From contig CP137320.1 in NCBI GenBank assembly GCA_033182465.1, positions 1,488,001 through 1,552,000 of the forward strand: a stretch of DNA of 64,000 nucleotides. The letters run 5' to 3'. This DNA comes from Sanghuangporus weigelae. Its lineage: Eukaryota > Basidiomycota > Agaricomycetes > Hymenochaetales > Hymenochaetaceae. Positions 10,202 to 22,401 of this stretch are shown one piece after another. A model generated the notes under the pieces. That model saw nothing but the letters and a program-made list of their open reading frames with translations, did no database searches and was not told where the DNA came from. Numbering within the stretch: the stretch's first letter is position 1; each line of letters starts with the position of its first letter. The position numbers and the translations under genes are program-made.

Positions 10202-11440
10202 ATGGTTCGCACAAGCACTCCTCTGAGAGCAAAGCATTCGCCGACATCGAATGCGAAGAAGCCCAGCAGCAACAAAAATTCGCTTTTCAGATCAGGTCCG
10301 CGCTCATCCCACGTCTCTCCACTGCCGTGGTAATCTCACGTCACATGTATAGCGTTCAGACCTTTATGTTCTTCCGACGTAGAGAAACAGAAGAAATCGC
10401 CTTTCAAGTTCAAATCAATCAGAGACTCTCCTTATAAACGTCCAACACTCATTCCCAAGTCCAAGTTACAGACGATCACTGAAGAATCTGAGGAACTGTA
10501 TGAACCGGAAGAACCTAGTAATGCCCATGTCATGCGCAAACTGGCGGGTAACACGAGCTTTCATGAAGACTTCAGTATGAACGAGATGTCCGATGGTGGG
10601 AAAGAGGAGAGCAGTGATGATAGTGACTATGAAGGCTGGGACGACGAGACGACTCTGGTGGCAAAGTTCCAAGAGAAGTATTTATCATTCCCCTCCTCGC
10701 GCTAGGAACCACGCTTATTGAAATTATACTTAGTGCACCTGAGATTTCTTCTCGAGAGAAGCTGGCCGAACTAGCATACCAGCTAGAAGGCCCAATGCAG
10801 ACACGGGCGGATCAACTAAAGCAGCATCTCGCGCACACCTTGGCTCCCGCTACTCGGAAGGTTAAAGAAGTCCACAAATCTCTGGAGCAAAAGGCCGACG
10901 TCGCTTTTGGGTACGTGCACGGCCCTTATGTCGATGCCTTGCTTTTTCTGACAGCATATACTCAGGGTCGGCGTGCTTTCCTTCGATGAGTCGTGCAAGA
11001 AAATAGAACAGCTCTCACTCCGCGATGAGGATGAAATCAAAGACGCCTATATGAAGACCCAGGTGCTTCAAGTTAAGCTGTCCATGCCCTAGTCCTAATG
11101 CTCATTTCCTGTAGCGTAACATTACAGAGTACTTCAAGCAGCTGAAAGAAGCTTATCAGAAGCGAAACCAACTTTGGGACCAGCTTCGCGAAGCCGTCGA
11201 CAAAAGTGGTGTGTGCTATGACTGGCTCATTCTCCCTCAGAACCGGGTTGCTTTATTCTTGTGCATCTGACGGGATTCTGGACTGCCTCAGCTTCAAGGA
11301 CTCTTGCATCACTGGCTACTCTTCCTTCTGAGGTTGACGACGCTACAGCTTCGATCGAGAAAAAATCCAAGGACGTATCAAAGTCCACTGGAAAAGATAG
11401 CAAAGCAAAGCTCTTGCGCGATCTTCTTGCGGAAATGTGA
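10202..11440 (+). CDS. Coiled-coil protein of unknown function
   Basis: I do not recognise this gene. The start MVRTSTPLRAKHSP lies after a CT-rich leader. The first part is basic and Ser/Pro/Lys-rich (KKSPFKFKSIRDSPYKRPT), then an acidic stretch (EESSDDSDYEGWDDE). From about residue 120 it is helical and charged (SSREKLAELAYQLEGPMQTR, KVKEVHKSLEQKADVAFG, YFKQLKEAYQKRNQLWDQL) and ends KAKLLRDLLAEM. Introns at about 10680-10734, 10911-10968, 11061-11115 and 11210-11290 join in phase. The first intron, near 10329-10362, is unusually short or misplaced, so the junction after VSPLP is uncertain. The pattern (basic Ser/Pro tail plus coiled coil) would fit a nuclear, chromosome or spindle protein, but that is only a guess. 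Confidence 0.66.
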
Positions 11441-11981
11441 ACTTGCTCTGCACTTAAGGTAGGCTCGTCCTTTTTTCTTGATATTTGCCGCTGATGCCTC
11501 CGAACACCGCGACGACTTGTATCTAGACTGGAGGATCTTCTCGGTTTCTGCACTGTTTCTTTATGACGTGTATTACTATCTCTGGTGCTGATCAGACTGC
11601 CAAGGCTCGGCCGTAATTATCCAATCGTGTAGACAAAGAACTGGCACCGGACCACGAATATACTTACGCTCTTGTCCATTCCTTCATTCCATGCTTCAGA
11701 TGTGTAACATGTAGAATAGCAATACAAGCACGGCTGCGAATGTATTAGAAAGTGAGACGTGCGTCCTTTATTGGCGATCGCTTTCGGAGTCGGAGTACGA
11801 GACAAGGCCACACGTCATACCATGTCATACCCTTTACTCGCCTAAATGCAAAATGCTTCTTCTTCCCATCAGTCCAATTCAAAATTAACACTCCAACTCG
11901 TGTTCTTGATCGCGTCCATCAACTGGGTCTGAGTCGCCTCCTGCAACCGGAGGAGAGTAAGTCGAGTCGACTCTGGGAAAC
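11441..11981. other. Intergenic region between two plus-strand genes
   Basis: About 540 bp. The 3' part (11815-11960) is moderately CT-rich and probably the leader of the TLC-domain gene. No gene, tRNA or repeat is visible. Confidence 0.4.
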
Positions 11982-13199
11982 ATGTCTGGCATCCTCGCTT
12001 CGATGCGTCTTGCTCTTCAAGACCTCTCGCGTCCTTTCGTACTTGCCCTCGGAATCACCAAGCTACCTGAATATGCCCACGTTATCGCAGCGTCTTCACT
12101 CAGCTTCTTCTTCATCCATCTTGTTCTCGCCCCGCTGTTGAGCAAGGCGCTGTTCCCGAGGAGCTATGGGCAACTGAAGTCACGTCGGTCAAGGAACAAC
12201 TGGTGCGTTTCCCGTTCCTTCTGGTGTCTCATTCCTACCCCCCATATTGAGTCCTGCTTTTGAACCCAGGAATATACGCATCGTATCCCTCATACACGCG
12301 CTCACAGTCATCCCTCTGGCATTCAAGAGTCTCTACCTTCCTGCACTCGATGCTGATCGCGCGTTCGGCTGGGATCCGCGATACGGGACGGTAGGCGGTA
12401 TTGCATGTGGTTATTTCATCTGGGATACTCTCGAATCTCTCTGGCACTTTTCTGATATCGGCTTTGTCGTTCATGGTGGGTACCATCAGCCTATTTCGAT
12501 TCTAGTAGAATTTGAGTTCAAACTGCTGTTACTTCGCTTAGGTGTCGTCTGTTTCTTCATCTACTTGCTTTCTTTCGTACGTGTTTTACTAGCTAGCTTT
12601 GAAGCTCGTCCTTTAACTCAGCATTCTCCCTGACAGACACCATTCATTGCTTACTTCGGACCTCGATTCCTGCTCTGGGAGCTGTAAGTGACAGAAAGAT
12701 CTCCGTTGCGCTTCCGGTTGACATTCATTTGTTACCCAGGAGCACGCCGTTCCTCAATATTCACTGGCAAGCATCTCGGATTTTTCGTCTGACAGCGAGC
12801 TACTGACAAGTATATGATTCAGGTTCCTCGATAAAATGAATCTCACGGGGTCAACCATCCAGCTTGTCAACGGGGTGTTACTCCTAAGCTCATTCGCTGG
12901 TTCGCGATTGGTCTATGGGTCGATTAAAGTGAGTTGCCTTATAACCTCTTACCATGAGGGAAAACCATCTTAGCAAAAACTTTCCAAAGTCATTTGCATT
13001 CTACCAAACTCTCTTCGCCATCAAGGACCAGGTTCCTCTTGTAATCACTCTCACGTACGGCTTGGGCAACGTCCTCCTAAACGTACTCAACATCTTCTGG
13101 TTCGTGAAGATGGTCTCGGCTTTGCAGAAGCGAATGAAACCTATCGAGAACGGAGTAGTACTCACGAACGGCGATGCAAAGGTGAAAAAGACGAAGTGA
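11982..13199 (+). CDS. TLC-domain (TRAM-LAG1-CLN8) membrane protein, TLCD4/TMEM56-like
   Basis: Multi-pass membrane protein of the TLC family, whose members act in lipid synthesis, transport or sensing. It starts MSGILASMRLALQDL, with helices ASSLSFFFIHLVLAPLLSKA, RIVSLIHALTVIPLAFKSLY, GTVGGIACGYFIWDTLESL and HFSDIGFVVHG. The order 'Y-F-I-W-D ... H-H/HG' is that of TLCD4-like proteins. Later exons give TPFIAYFGPRFLLWELSTPF, IHWFLDKMNLTGSTIQLVNG and LVITLTYGLGNVLLNVLN, then a polar tail ending KVKKTK. Six or so short introns interrupt it. The basic C-terminus fits ER retention. Ceramide synthase is unlikely because the Lag1 double-His motif is not seen. Confidence 0.82.
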
Positions 13200-13318
13200 A
13201 ATAATTCATGGTTTGATTAGGGTTGCATGTGGTTAGATTCTTCGTTAGATAGCTCTACTCTAAACTCCTCTGAAAGAGGTTTTGGATAGACATTCCATGC
13301 TCAATATTTACGAGCATT

Positions 13319-14324
13319 TTATTGATTTTGAACCGCTACGAAAGATGCCCGTACAGTCTCGCATACGCGTCGCTCGTAGTTCACCAGATTCACCCTTCGA
13401 GCGACAGGAAGTCTGAGATCGTCTGGAGCTACTAGAAGGCAATGCAAGAAAGCGAAGAGAAGTGCATCAAGTGCAGTCGGTGTTCTGTTTCAAATGAAAA
13501 TTGTAAGAAGAGATGTGATCCAGATATGACCTCACTACTTACGACGAACTGAGAAACCATGTATCCTGGTCGAGCCTATCACTCAGTGATACGATGGCAT
13601 CGTAATATTGCGACTGCATGGACGATGGAGATACACGTTCTCCGTAAGGAGGTAAAAGGCTCGTCAGACCAGAAAGCGGAGCTGGAGGGGGACTGAGGAG
13701 TGTCGAGAGACTAGGTTTGTTAGACGGTGATGAGTGAGATACGGAAGGGCGAGAGCTGTATAAGAGCAGCGACGTTATAGAAACGGGCGGTGTATTGAAG
13801 AACCTCTGTAAGAAAGTTAAGAATTTGAAAACACAGAACCGACACGATACGAATTGACATACAAGAGCGCTCTCCACGGTACCTTCTAACAAAGCTACCC
13901 ACGCGCGACTCTCATCCTTCGCGGTAGCATCTATATATCCCTCAAACGCATCTTCCTCAACTTGTAAAGATCCATCCACCCATCCAGGGATCATGCGAGA
14001 ACCCAAAACTTCCAGTTTCGCTCCTTCTTGTACAACCAAGCTGGGAAGACGCCCATCGACAGCTCCCTCGGGAGAGACGTCCCATCGTACGCCAATGTTT
14101 TTAACACCTCGCAGCGCTATGTACGCTTGCCATTTCAGACACTCAACGTCTGCAGAAAGGACGTCTGTACGAGACCTTGGAGGAGCTATCCATAACGTTG
14201 GACGCGTCTGACGCGTTGCCGACTGTAAAGACACTGATTCGTCTTGAGGATAGGTGTATATAGGGAATTTCGAAAAGAATCTGTGGACCGCAGCGGGGAC
14301 TGGGATTGTCGAGGTCGACGCCAT
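13319..14324 (-). CDS. Metaxin/Sam37-like mitochondrial outer-membrane import protein
   Basis: Likely subunit of the SAM/TOB complex that inserts beta-barrel proteins into the mitochondrial outer membrane. The start MASTSTIPVPAAVHRFF (14324) precedes PTLWIAPP and then the GST-like N-domain signature DVECLKWQAYIALRG, followed by GRLPSLVVQEG, RMIPGWVDGSL and DESRAWVALLEGTVESA. The second half has a Ser/Pro-rich segment, then LSDRLDQDTWFLSS and, after an intron, PTALDALLFAFLHCLL and LVNYERRVCETV, which matches the metaxin C-domain pattern. Stop at 13319-13321. A start two codons upstream (MVMAST) is also possible. Convergent with the TLC gene; cyclin C lies upstream on the same strand. Confidence 0.83.
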
Positions 14325-15041
14325 GACCATGAAGAACCAGACTGTGCAGGTGTGATCCGTAGGCCAGTCGATCACCGTCGATCACTGTGCTTCCATAATC
14401 GGTCAAAGTTGCCTCACTTTTCTTTCGTCCGTAGAGAATTGACAACAATGCAACTCAACGGAGCCTGTGACCATTGCATACCCGGGGTTCTGAAGGGCGA
14501 ATCTTGCGAACGCAGTTTCTGTGTTTGCCATTGATTTGAACGAGTCCTTTCGACTGTAAGTGACGATCGAGGGGGGCTATCATCGTTGCCCGAGCTCGGT
14601 CATCTGGAAGAAAGTGTCACGGTCCTCGCAATAGTAGGAACAAGTGCTGGTGCATTCTTCCCCTTTCGGTCCCGGTATACCGTAAGTCGGCTCCCGGATG
14701 CAAATAGATATCATAGTAGGCAGTATCCCGTTTTCAAGAAGAAAAGAATATATGCACCGGCTGTGGATCATCGTACATAGATATGCGTTTGGCTCGATAC
14801 AAAATCGTACAGAAGAAAACCTTGTCTAGTTCGCATGTTGAAGATGCCTATGAAAGCATCGGGCTCACATTTAGACTCGCCGAATGATGACACGCATTAA
14901 CAGGCGTTTTCAACGTTCCTCGGAATCGAGTTCATGTATCCTCACCTGGTTTACTAGGAGAATAGTTTCCCGTTAGTGTAACTAGAACATACATTCCATA
15001 AACTGTCTATGAATCAGAAATGCGAACGAAGATAAAGAACA
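14325..15041. other. Intergenic region upstream of the metaxin-like gene
   Basis: About 715 bp between two minus-strand genes. A 63-codon minus-strand open stretch at 14580-14771 contains GIPGPKGEECTSTCSYYCED; it shows no family and may be chance. Otherwise I see nothing. Confidence 0.35.
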
Positions 15042-16557
15042 TCATCCAGCTCCTTGCGTCCTCTCTATTAGTTTATTCACAGCAGTTCCCCGGCTTGAGG
15101 CTGGATGGGCAAGGGCTCCTTCCTTCATCGCCCGCATTTTGTTCAGTAGATTGACGAGGAATCTCGAATCGACTTCATATCCTACAGGCGATTTAGTAGG
15201 ATCATCGACAGAACGGAGTCCCCCGGGATTCCGTGTGTGGCGGTTTCCGGACGTCGAAGTGGTCTGTCGAGACGGCGGAATTGAATTGTAGTCGTCGTTC
15301 ACCCTGTCGCAAATCGCATAGAGCGAAATCATCTCCTGCGCGATTGTTGTGATGATTCGCATGTTTACGTTCAGGCTCGCGAAAAAGCCGACGAAGTCTT
15401 GAGGGGGAATGTTCGGCTTGCGATCAGTGGTATCGTTCGCGTGGTTATCGGATGATGCGGTACGTTTCTGGGGTATCAAACTTGTGGTAGAGCCAGAAGA
15501 GTTGGCTTGTCTCGCGGATCGGCGAGTCGTGGCTCCGGCTTGGTTCTGAGAGGCAGCTGAAGCAGTATGTTTCATCGCGACCCAATCAGAACGAGCTTGT
15601 CGCAGAAGTGGATTCTGAACGCAAACAAGGTAAAGTGCGGCAATCGCAATGAGGTGAGGAGGGTACAGAAGGCAGATATCCGAGCGATATGTGTCATTGA
15701 TAAAAAACCTGGCATATTGTTAGTTTTGTAACAAGCTATCTCTCGACTTCTCAATAAAGTGCATACCAAGCATCCTGTATAGCACGAATAGGTAAGTCGA
15801 GCCTGCCTTGTCCGGTACCCCAGTATCGAGGTCCATCGTCTATACCTGCACCGAGCTCACCGGCCTCCTTTTCTTCCATAAGCTGCTCGACCTGACTTGT
15901 GTCTTTCACAAGTGTCATGAGCGTCCGATAGGGATGAAAAACAACCAAATCGCATTCAAGCTCATCGACGAGATAAAACTCCATTTCAGCCAGTTTAGAA
16001 TTTTCCGTCGGAAAGTGTCGCACATTGTATTCGGCTTGATATATGATATGAGTCTATATCCACTAAGGAACAATCGAAGGTGTTCGTACGGCCGCTCAAA
16101 ACACTTCTGGCTTCCGCTATGACTGTTTTGATATGGACGGGAGACTCTTCCGCCTTGGCTGCTACGTAGCAGCATGCAGCGAGAACCAAATAAGGATCCG
16201 TTTCACAGTAGGAGTTCTTGAGGTAGAAGCGACGAAAGAAAATAGTTGCAGTTGCGATAACTCTTTGCCGCATCTGAAGCTTGTTGCCTAGCTTTGAGAT
16301 TACTGACCTAGGCCAAGTCATTGAGACACCATTCAAGAAAGATAGACGATTAGAGCTCACGGTTTGCGAAGAAAACACCGAGCATAGCTATATGGTTCGG
16401 ATCGTCAACATATCGTGAATCTTCAGAACGCGCCTGACGGAGCGTTGCACGGTCCACAATCCATCTCTTGCTTTCACGATAAGTTAACACCAGGTTAGGA
16501 CGTGCAAAAAGACAGACAGACTTACAAGTGGGAAGATGCCCAGAAATCGGTTGCCAT
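15042..16557 (-). CDS. Cyclin C, Mediator kinase-module subunit
   Basis: Partner of Cdk8 in the Mediator kinase module, acting on RNA polymerase II transcription. The start MATDFWASSHL carries the family's N-terminal motif, followed after an intron by KRWIVDRATLRQAR and YVDDPNH. The cyclin box reads VISKLGNKLQMRQRVIATA, FFRRFYLKNSYCETDPYLVL and AACCYVAAKAEESPVHIK. The second fold has EFYLVDELECDLVVFHPYRT, then INDTYRSDICLLYPPHLIAI. The C-terminus is longer than in yeast, with a Ser/Thr-rich stretch and a helix VGYEVDSRFLVNLLNKMRAM. Several short introns. It is divergent from cystathionine gamma-lyase with about 430 bp between starts. Confidence 0.93.
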
Positions 16558-16990
16558 TATTATTGAGAGGCGGGAATTGGAAAGACCAGTGCCAGTGGAA
16601 GGCCCAAGTCCAGGGGCGTCGATCGTCGAAGGACTTCTATAAATGGCGGAAATCAAGCACGTGGTGTAGCTGCGCAGATCTCGGAATCGGACTCGAAAAA
16701 AAAGGACACTACCCAATTAAGAATCGTCGATCTCTCGACCGACGGCGCCCAACGCGTCCTTGCACGACGTCTACGATGAGTCACCACGAGCGACACAGTC
16801 TTTTGAGTGAGGAAAGGACGTGGCAGCCGTTTGAACCGGAGTCATGTAGTAATTGAAATGGGACCGGGTCTTCAACTCAACATTGAAGTGTCTTACTCAT
16901 ACGAAGGCGTCACCCTCTCGCCATCGCTCGCGTACCGCTCAAATACCCGCCGCCTTGCGTGGTCCCTTCAACACTTTGCTTTCGACTTCC
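16558..16990. promoter_or_regulatory. Divergent promoter, cyclin C / cystathionine gamma-lyase
   Basis: About 430 bp between two divergent starts. It includes the palindrome CACGTG at 16658-16663, the core bound by Cbf1-type bHLH factors that control sulfur-amino-acid genes in yeasts. A single six-base site is weak evidence. CT-rich sequence lies just upstream of the lyase start. Confidence 0.35.
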
Positions 16991-18411
16991 ATGACGGCCA
17001 GCTATCTTGACGGCTTTGGTACTCGTGCAGTCCACACAGGCTCAGCGCCTTCATCAGAGACAGGCGCGGTTATCCCGCCGATCTCCCTATCCACTACTTA
17101 TGCTCAAGCAGCAGTCGGTGTGCACAAGGGCTATGAGTACACACGCTCTGGGAACCCGAACCGCGATCAACTCGAACAACTCCTAGCTGGCCTTGAGGAA
17201 GGCGGCGCGTATGCACTGGCGTTCGCTTCGGGTTCTGCGACGACTGCTACAGTGCTTCAAAGCCTTGGTCCTGATGCGCATGTCCTCAGTGTGAACGACG
17301 TGTATGGAGGCACTTTCAGATATATGACCAAAGTCTCGAATTTAGAAACATCATTCGTCGATTTGGAAAAGGAGAGCGACGAATCAATTTACGCTGCGAT
17401 TAAATCTAATACCAAAGTGAGTTACTTTTGTAATCATATATTTGCAAACATCTCACTTTCTATAATCCTACACAGTTAATCTGGATAGAATCACCAACAA
17501 ACCCTACTCTAAGACTCATTTCTATTCCCCGCATCGTCGCAATTGCTAGATCGCATCCGTCAAACCCTTTGGTTCTCGTAGACTCAACCTTTTTATCGCC
17601 GTTTTATCAATCCCCTCTTCTTGCTGGGGCAGACATCGTCTTGCACTCTCTCACAAAGTACATCAATGGGCACTCGGATGTTTTAATGGGCGCGCTTATA
17701 CTCCCAGCTCAGCATACAGAACTCGCTCAGCGATTGCGCTTCCTTCAGAACGCGATCGGGGCAGTCCCGAGCGCCTTCGATTGTTGGCTTGCCCAGCGAG
17801 GTGCGAAGACCTTGCATCTGCGAATGAGGCAGCACGGTCAGAATGCGCTCCGCATAGCACGTTTCTTAGAGAGTCGCGTGGGCAATGAGGTGAAGGAAGT
17901 AATTTATCCTGGACTTGCCAGTCATCCTCGCAACCATACTGCGTATGAGAGCCTAAGTCCGCATGCGCGAGCATGGATTAGTGGTCTCAGCGATCGGGTT
18001 TCAGCAGGCGGGATCCCCTATGGCGGGATGGTTTCCTTCCGTATTGCGACCCCGGATGGCGAAGTAATCGGAGAGAAGGCACGTTCAACGGCCGAGGCCT
18101 TCCTGACCTCTCTTCGGCTATTCACACTTGCCGAATCTCTTGGCGGTGTTGAGTCGCTCGCAGAGCTGCCGTCCTTGATGACGCATGGCTCTATACCTCC
18201 CGCGGAGCGCGCTCAGCTTGGAATCGGAGATGATCTAATACGACTCAGCTGCGGAGTAGAAGATGGGGACGACCTTGTCCGCGACATTGAACGGGCGTTA
18301 CAGATTGCCGTGTATGGCTCTCCTGTAAAGATGAAACCCAAACCTAACGCTGTGAACGGACATTCATCTTGCGCAGCAAACGGAGAGGAGACGCCGCCTC
18401 TCGTTGGTTAA
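16991..18411 (+). CDS. CYS3: Cystathionine gamma-lyase (PLP-dependent)
   Basis: Converts cystathionine to cysteine, 2-oxobutyrate and ammonia (reverse transsulfuration). Start MTASYLDGFGTRAVHTGSAP at 16991; a longer in-frame reading back to 16853 is less like the family. Motifs in order: VIPPISLSTTYAQ, YEYTRSGNPNRDQLE, AYALAFASGSATT, NDVYGGTFRY, then after the single intron (17418-17476) WIESPTNPTLR, VDSTFLSP and the PLP-lysine motif HSLTKYINGHSDV (about 17645). Further on are QNAIGAVPSAFDCWLAQRG, FTLAESLGGVESLAE and LIRLSCGVED. The length, about 450 residues, is normal with a polar C-terminal extension. Cystathionine gamma-synthase or beta-lyase are related alternatives, but the C-terminal GVESL/LIRLSCGVED arrangement fits gamma-lyase. 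Confidence 0.9.
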
Positions 18412-19720
18412 ACAGTTCTGGTGACGTTGCTTATTATTACAGCTCGGATATTCTGTAGACAAAGAATGACTGCCTACTTCATTCTCGTGTAGATTTCATC
18501 TATTGGATATACATCTGATTCTCGTCATCCATCATCCGTATAATGGGCATGCGGATAGACATGCGAAGGTTGGATGAACCCAACGCCGTGCTGTGGTCGA
18601 TGTTAGATCAAATGGATGATTCATCCTCTCCACTGCAGACCGTTGCGCACACATCCAGCTGACAGGGGAATTGTTTTGTCTCCCGCAGTTACTGAGCGCG
18701 TTTCAAAGAGGAAACTGAAAAGCAATATATGATCGCGCGGATACTTCTCGGCACGATTGTTCAAAGTAAAGCATGGGCTTGCTCTTCTCGCCGTCCTCAT
18801 CCTACTTCAGCATCGTGCTTTCCGGAGCCCATTGTTTCTATACTCGTTATCTGCGAGGAATAATATCCGCTTCCCTTGCAGCAATCGTCTTTCCCTGATC
18901 AATGACTTCCGAAAATTCAAATCACTCGAAAAAAAGGGTTTCTTAATGCCTTCGTCGGATGGATTATCGCAACGCTTTTGAAGTCTGTCGGGCGTTGTCA
19001 TACAACCAGCATTGAGGAACACGGCAGAGATTTGGACAAGACGTCTTGGCTGAAGGCCGGTTCTGGCCGTCTGCAGGTTCCGTGCAGAGCTGGCCTGCGA
19101 CCTAAGACGGGATGGCACTTCGCCCCGCATCGACAAGTCGAACAATACTCCAGCGATAGAGTTGCGTCGACACGTCTCTAATCTTCCTAGACAGGAATCT
19201 GTCGGAAGATAAGATACTGACAAAACGCGGGCCATGTAGATGCTCGTCCGTGTGTTTTGCACTATTATAAAAGCAGACCCGAAGCTCGTCGACGTTCAAG
19301 TCTCTCCGCACGAAAGGATCGGTGATGCCATGATGGTCCATCATTCTATTCCAAGTCTGCACAAAGTCGCCGACGCTGCATTTCGCGAAATCGCACACAA
19401 TCATGGGCACAAAGACTTCTCCATGCACGTTACACTTCCGTCGCAGGACTGTAAGCTCGGTTAGTATACTCAAAGGATCAGTTGCTATCTCTAACAAATT
19501 CATTGGCGCTATGTTCAGTAGCTGGAGCGCACTCAGAGGTCGTCTAGCTCTTCCGAAACGCGTGGCCGGTCTGATACTTCGCGCTTCAATCGGGTACACG
19601 ACAGTTCACAAAGATGTGAACTAGATATCCTGGCTTGATTTGATTAGAGATCCCGTTGAAGGAATCACTCTGCTGAATACTTGTATTATACATCTAACAG
19701 GCCTCGATTGCTGTACCATC
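18412..19720. other. Long intergenic region with an unassigned minus-strand open frame
   Basis: About 1.3 kb between cystathionine gamma-lyase and the ADGF gene. A 165-codon open frame runs on the minus strand at 19102-19599 (contains LLNIAPMNLLEIATDPLSIL and CDFAKCSVGDFVQTWNRM), with a second overlapping one at 18807-19262. Neither shows a domain, a clear splice structure or a neighbouring paralogue. It may be a decayed gene or chance. I do not call a gene. Confidence 0.25.
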
Positions 19721-21905
19721 CTAAGAAGGTATAATGGATCCATCTACAATGGATTTTATGTAGAGCTTCCAGCGCTTCTCCCAGGCATCTATCGCAGCTG
19801 CTTTATCTTCATCGTTTAGAGTTGAATACTAGCTTTCGGTCAGCACTGCGAAACTTCTGAAGCATACCATTTACCTCGAGGCTGTGCTGCGCCAAAGCCT
19901 TCAGCGTAATCAGGCCAGTAACCTCACTAGCAACTAGCACCTGAAAGTACCAAGATGATTGAATGCATATTTGCAGTGAGCAGAAAAGTCGACAGACCTG
20001 GAAGAAATCGTAGGACAGTCCCATATTACCGAAGACACTTGGATCATCGGAGTTCAAAGCAATCTTGACTCCGTGATTGAGTAGAATGGGCAGCGGGTGT
20101 GCCGGAATTGATGAAGTTAATCGCTACATGATTCGATGGTTAGCGTCCAGGATGGTCCTCGGGAAAGAATCATAACGGACAAGTATCTCATTACTAGTTC
20201 TCCTTCAGCTTAATATGCGAACTTAAGTGAAAGATTACTCACGAAATCGGACACATCTCAATCGCAATTCCATTTTCCTTGACTATCTCTATGAGCTTGG
20301 GATGCTTCGCAAGCGAGAATCTACGATCTCTCTAGGTTCAATTGAGACAGTTATAAGGTGAGTAAAGCCCACCCGTGACCTATCCGCTTAGTGCCCAGAA
20401 GAATTGCGTCGTACAGATTATTGTCCGGCTCAGACCCGTCACCAAGAGTTTCGCCAGCATGAAAGATGAAAGGCAGTTCGAGGCCAAGTTCGGCAACGCG
20501 TTTCTTGAAGCGCAGAAGGGGCTCCAAGTAGTATATAAGAGGATACAACGTATTCTCGTTCCCTACAAGATCAAAGCCTGGCGATCGATGGCAAGCAAAG
20601 TCAATCAAGGAGATCACGGAGTACGTTGATAAACAGACCAGCAAGTAAGTGAGGAAATTCCTGTTTCAGCTGAATACAGTCCTCGAGATACCATTCGAGC
20701 TCTTCGCAAGTCAGGTTGCGGCGAGTCGTATAGATGATACGCGCTCCGAAGAATTCGTCAGAACGTCCTCGCGCTTTCATGTCCTTCTTGACTTCGTTGA
20801 GCACTTCTTCAAACATCTTAACCCATTCACGATGCGTGAGATCCTGTTGCCCATCTGCACGTGTCATGTACCTGTATACAATGCACAGGGTAAGTCAATT
20901 TACCGTAGAAGGTAGAAAATATTATTGCACTGACTTTGCAAGGAATGCAATCCGGATTTCGACGTAAGAAATGCCGTCTTCTATGGAAGAATATAAGTGT
21001 TCCCGAAGATAGTCTCTCATGATAAGCTCGGAAGTTGTAAGCCCCTGTCATGTCTATCAGAAATGCTTCTTCATGAAGAATAAAAGCCTTACAAAAGCAA
21101 CGGAAAAGATGCTAGTGAATTTCTCCCATATCTATAGCTGCTTAAGTAGCGCTCTTGTTCAATACGAGGATTGGATACCTTTGACACTGTGTTGTGCGTT
21201 CCATAAGCCTCGCTCGGATTTATTGTTAATGCTCCAATAACCCACGCATCAAAGCCACTCGGTCCGCCGAGAGATGAATCGAAGGACTCTCTTGCTCGCC
21301 TGAGACTGATCCATGTACCGGGAGTGTAGTTCTGCGTGAGGCTAGTTGTGTCCGAGAATTCCTTCGCAGGTAATCCTTGAAACTCAGGGAGGACAGTCTT
21401 GATATTTTCCGCAGTAAGAATTGTGTCTGTGCGGACGTGGATTGAGGGTTGTGCCACTGCCAGCTTAAGGAGGTAAGAAGCGTCGACCATTGCATCCAGA
21501 TGACCATGGAGCAGTCCGCCCTTAGGCATCTTATACGAAGGAAATGTCAGCAAGGCCAATTCACTGTAATGAAGTACTGGGGCTTACCTTCTGAAGAATC
21601 TGGAATATCTTGCTTTTCATAACAAGTTTCTTCGCTAACCGAGAGATTGAGTCCATGCCGGAAATAGAACCTACTAACATATACCCACCAGACAGGAACT
21701 GCATTCCAGGAAAAATATTCGTTACGTCTTCGTGTTCAACCGACCAGATTGATTCAGCCTCTTCTGTTCTAAGCACTCGGATGATCTGTTCAGCTTGCAG
21801 CTCTTCCTTCGAAGCATTTTGCAAGTGAGTGGCATCGCAGCGCAGAGATCTCTCTTCAGCAATAAGCTCGGCTCGAGCAGCTAGGTATGAATCGTGATCA
21901 GACAT
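19721..21905 (-). CDS. Adenosine deaminase-like protein (ADGF/CECR1 family), intact copy
   Basis: Deaminates adenosine or a related nucleoside or methylthioadenosine. Start MSDHDSYLAARAELIAEERS, with no signal peptide, so probably cytosolic, unlike secreted animal ADGF. Metal and catalytic motifs are complete: PKGGLLHGHLDAMVDAS (HxH zinc ligands, 21500), FIFHAGETLGDGSEP (His and catalytic Glu, 20455), RIGHG, and IALNSDDPSVFGNMG (Asp pair, about 20040). The ADGF-type region GGPSGFDAWVIGALTINPSE is present. The last exon, YSTLNDEDKAAAIDAWEKRW, ends at the stop 19721-19723. About eight short introns. Its upstream 300 bp resemble those of the broken second copy (22402-26988), so the two arose by tandem duplication. 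Confidence 0.85.
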
Positions 21906-22401
21906 GATAGAGGGTGATATTCAAAGTGCAAGTTTTGGCGGCGTAATAAATTGTCCCTGTCTGACTCGTCCACGCGCTCGTGATGAGAAGTCTCGTCCGG
22001 CTCCGCTATCTTTTGATAACCAGATGCCGAGAATTCGTGAAGAGGAACTACAGTACATCCCGAGGAAGAGGTGATGGAAAGCAGTGCAGATAAATTCAAA
22101 TGATAATCAATTCTGCTCTTGAGGTTACAGGTCTAGTGTAGAGAGAGTGAAAGGGGCATCGGAGCCAGAATCAAAATAGATTTGGACTTGATCGCCCAAA
22201 AGGCAACGTGGCTTGTTTCCCACCGCAATCGGTATTTTAAATTGCATGCACTCAGATTGCACTGGCACTCGTACGTACATGAAGACTCGACCAGACAAGG
22301 CTGACCAACAGAAAGCACACTCTAACGTTTTTACATACATGTATATACATGTATTCTGAGCGTGCACGTACATCAAAGTCAACTGTGTAAGATAAAATTA
22401 T
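21906..22401. promoter_or_regulatory. Spacer between ADGF copies; upstream region of the intact copy
   Basis: About 500 bp. Segments near 21940-22000 and 22190-22240 match sequence upstream of the second ADGF copy (27010-27070 and 27215-27240), for example CGCTCGTGATGA and CAACGTG(G/A)CTTG. The promoter was therefore copied with the gene. An AT-rich palindromic stretch ACATACATGTATATACATGTA lies at about 22330-22352. Confidence 0.5.

Noticed and set aside
14580-14771. 63-codon minus-strand frame with GIPGPKGEE, collagen-like at first sight
   Set aside because: Only one G-x-P-like triplet run, no repeats and no signal peptide; most likely chance.
19102-19599. 165-codon minus-strand open frame as a gene
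   Set aside because: No domain, no splice context and an overlapping frame of similar length; kept only as a note on the intergenic region.
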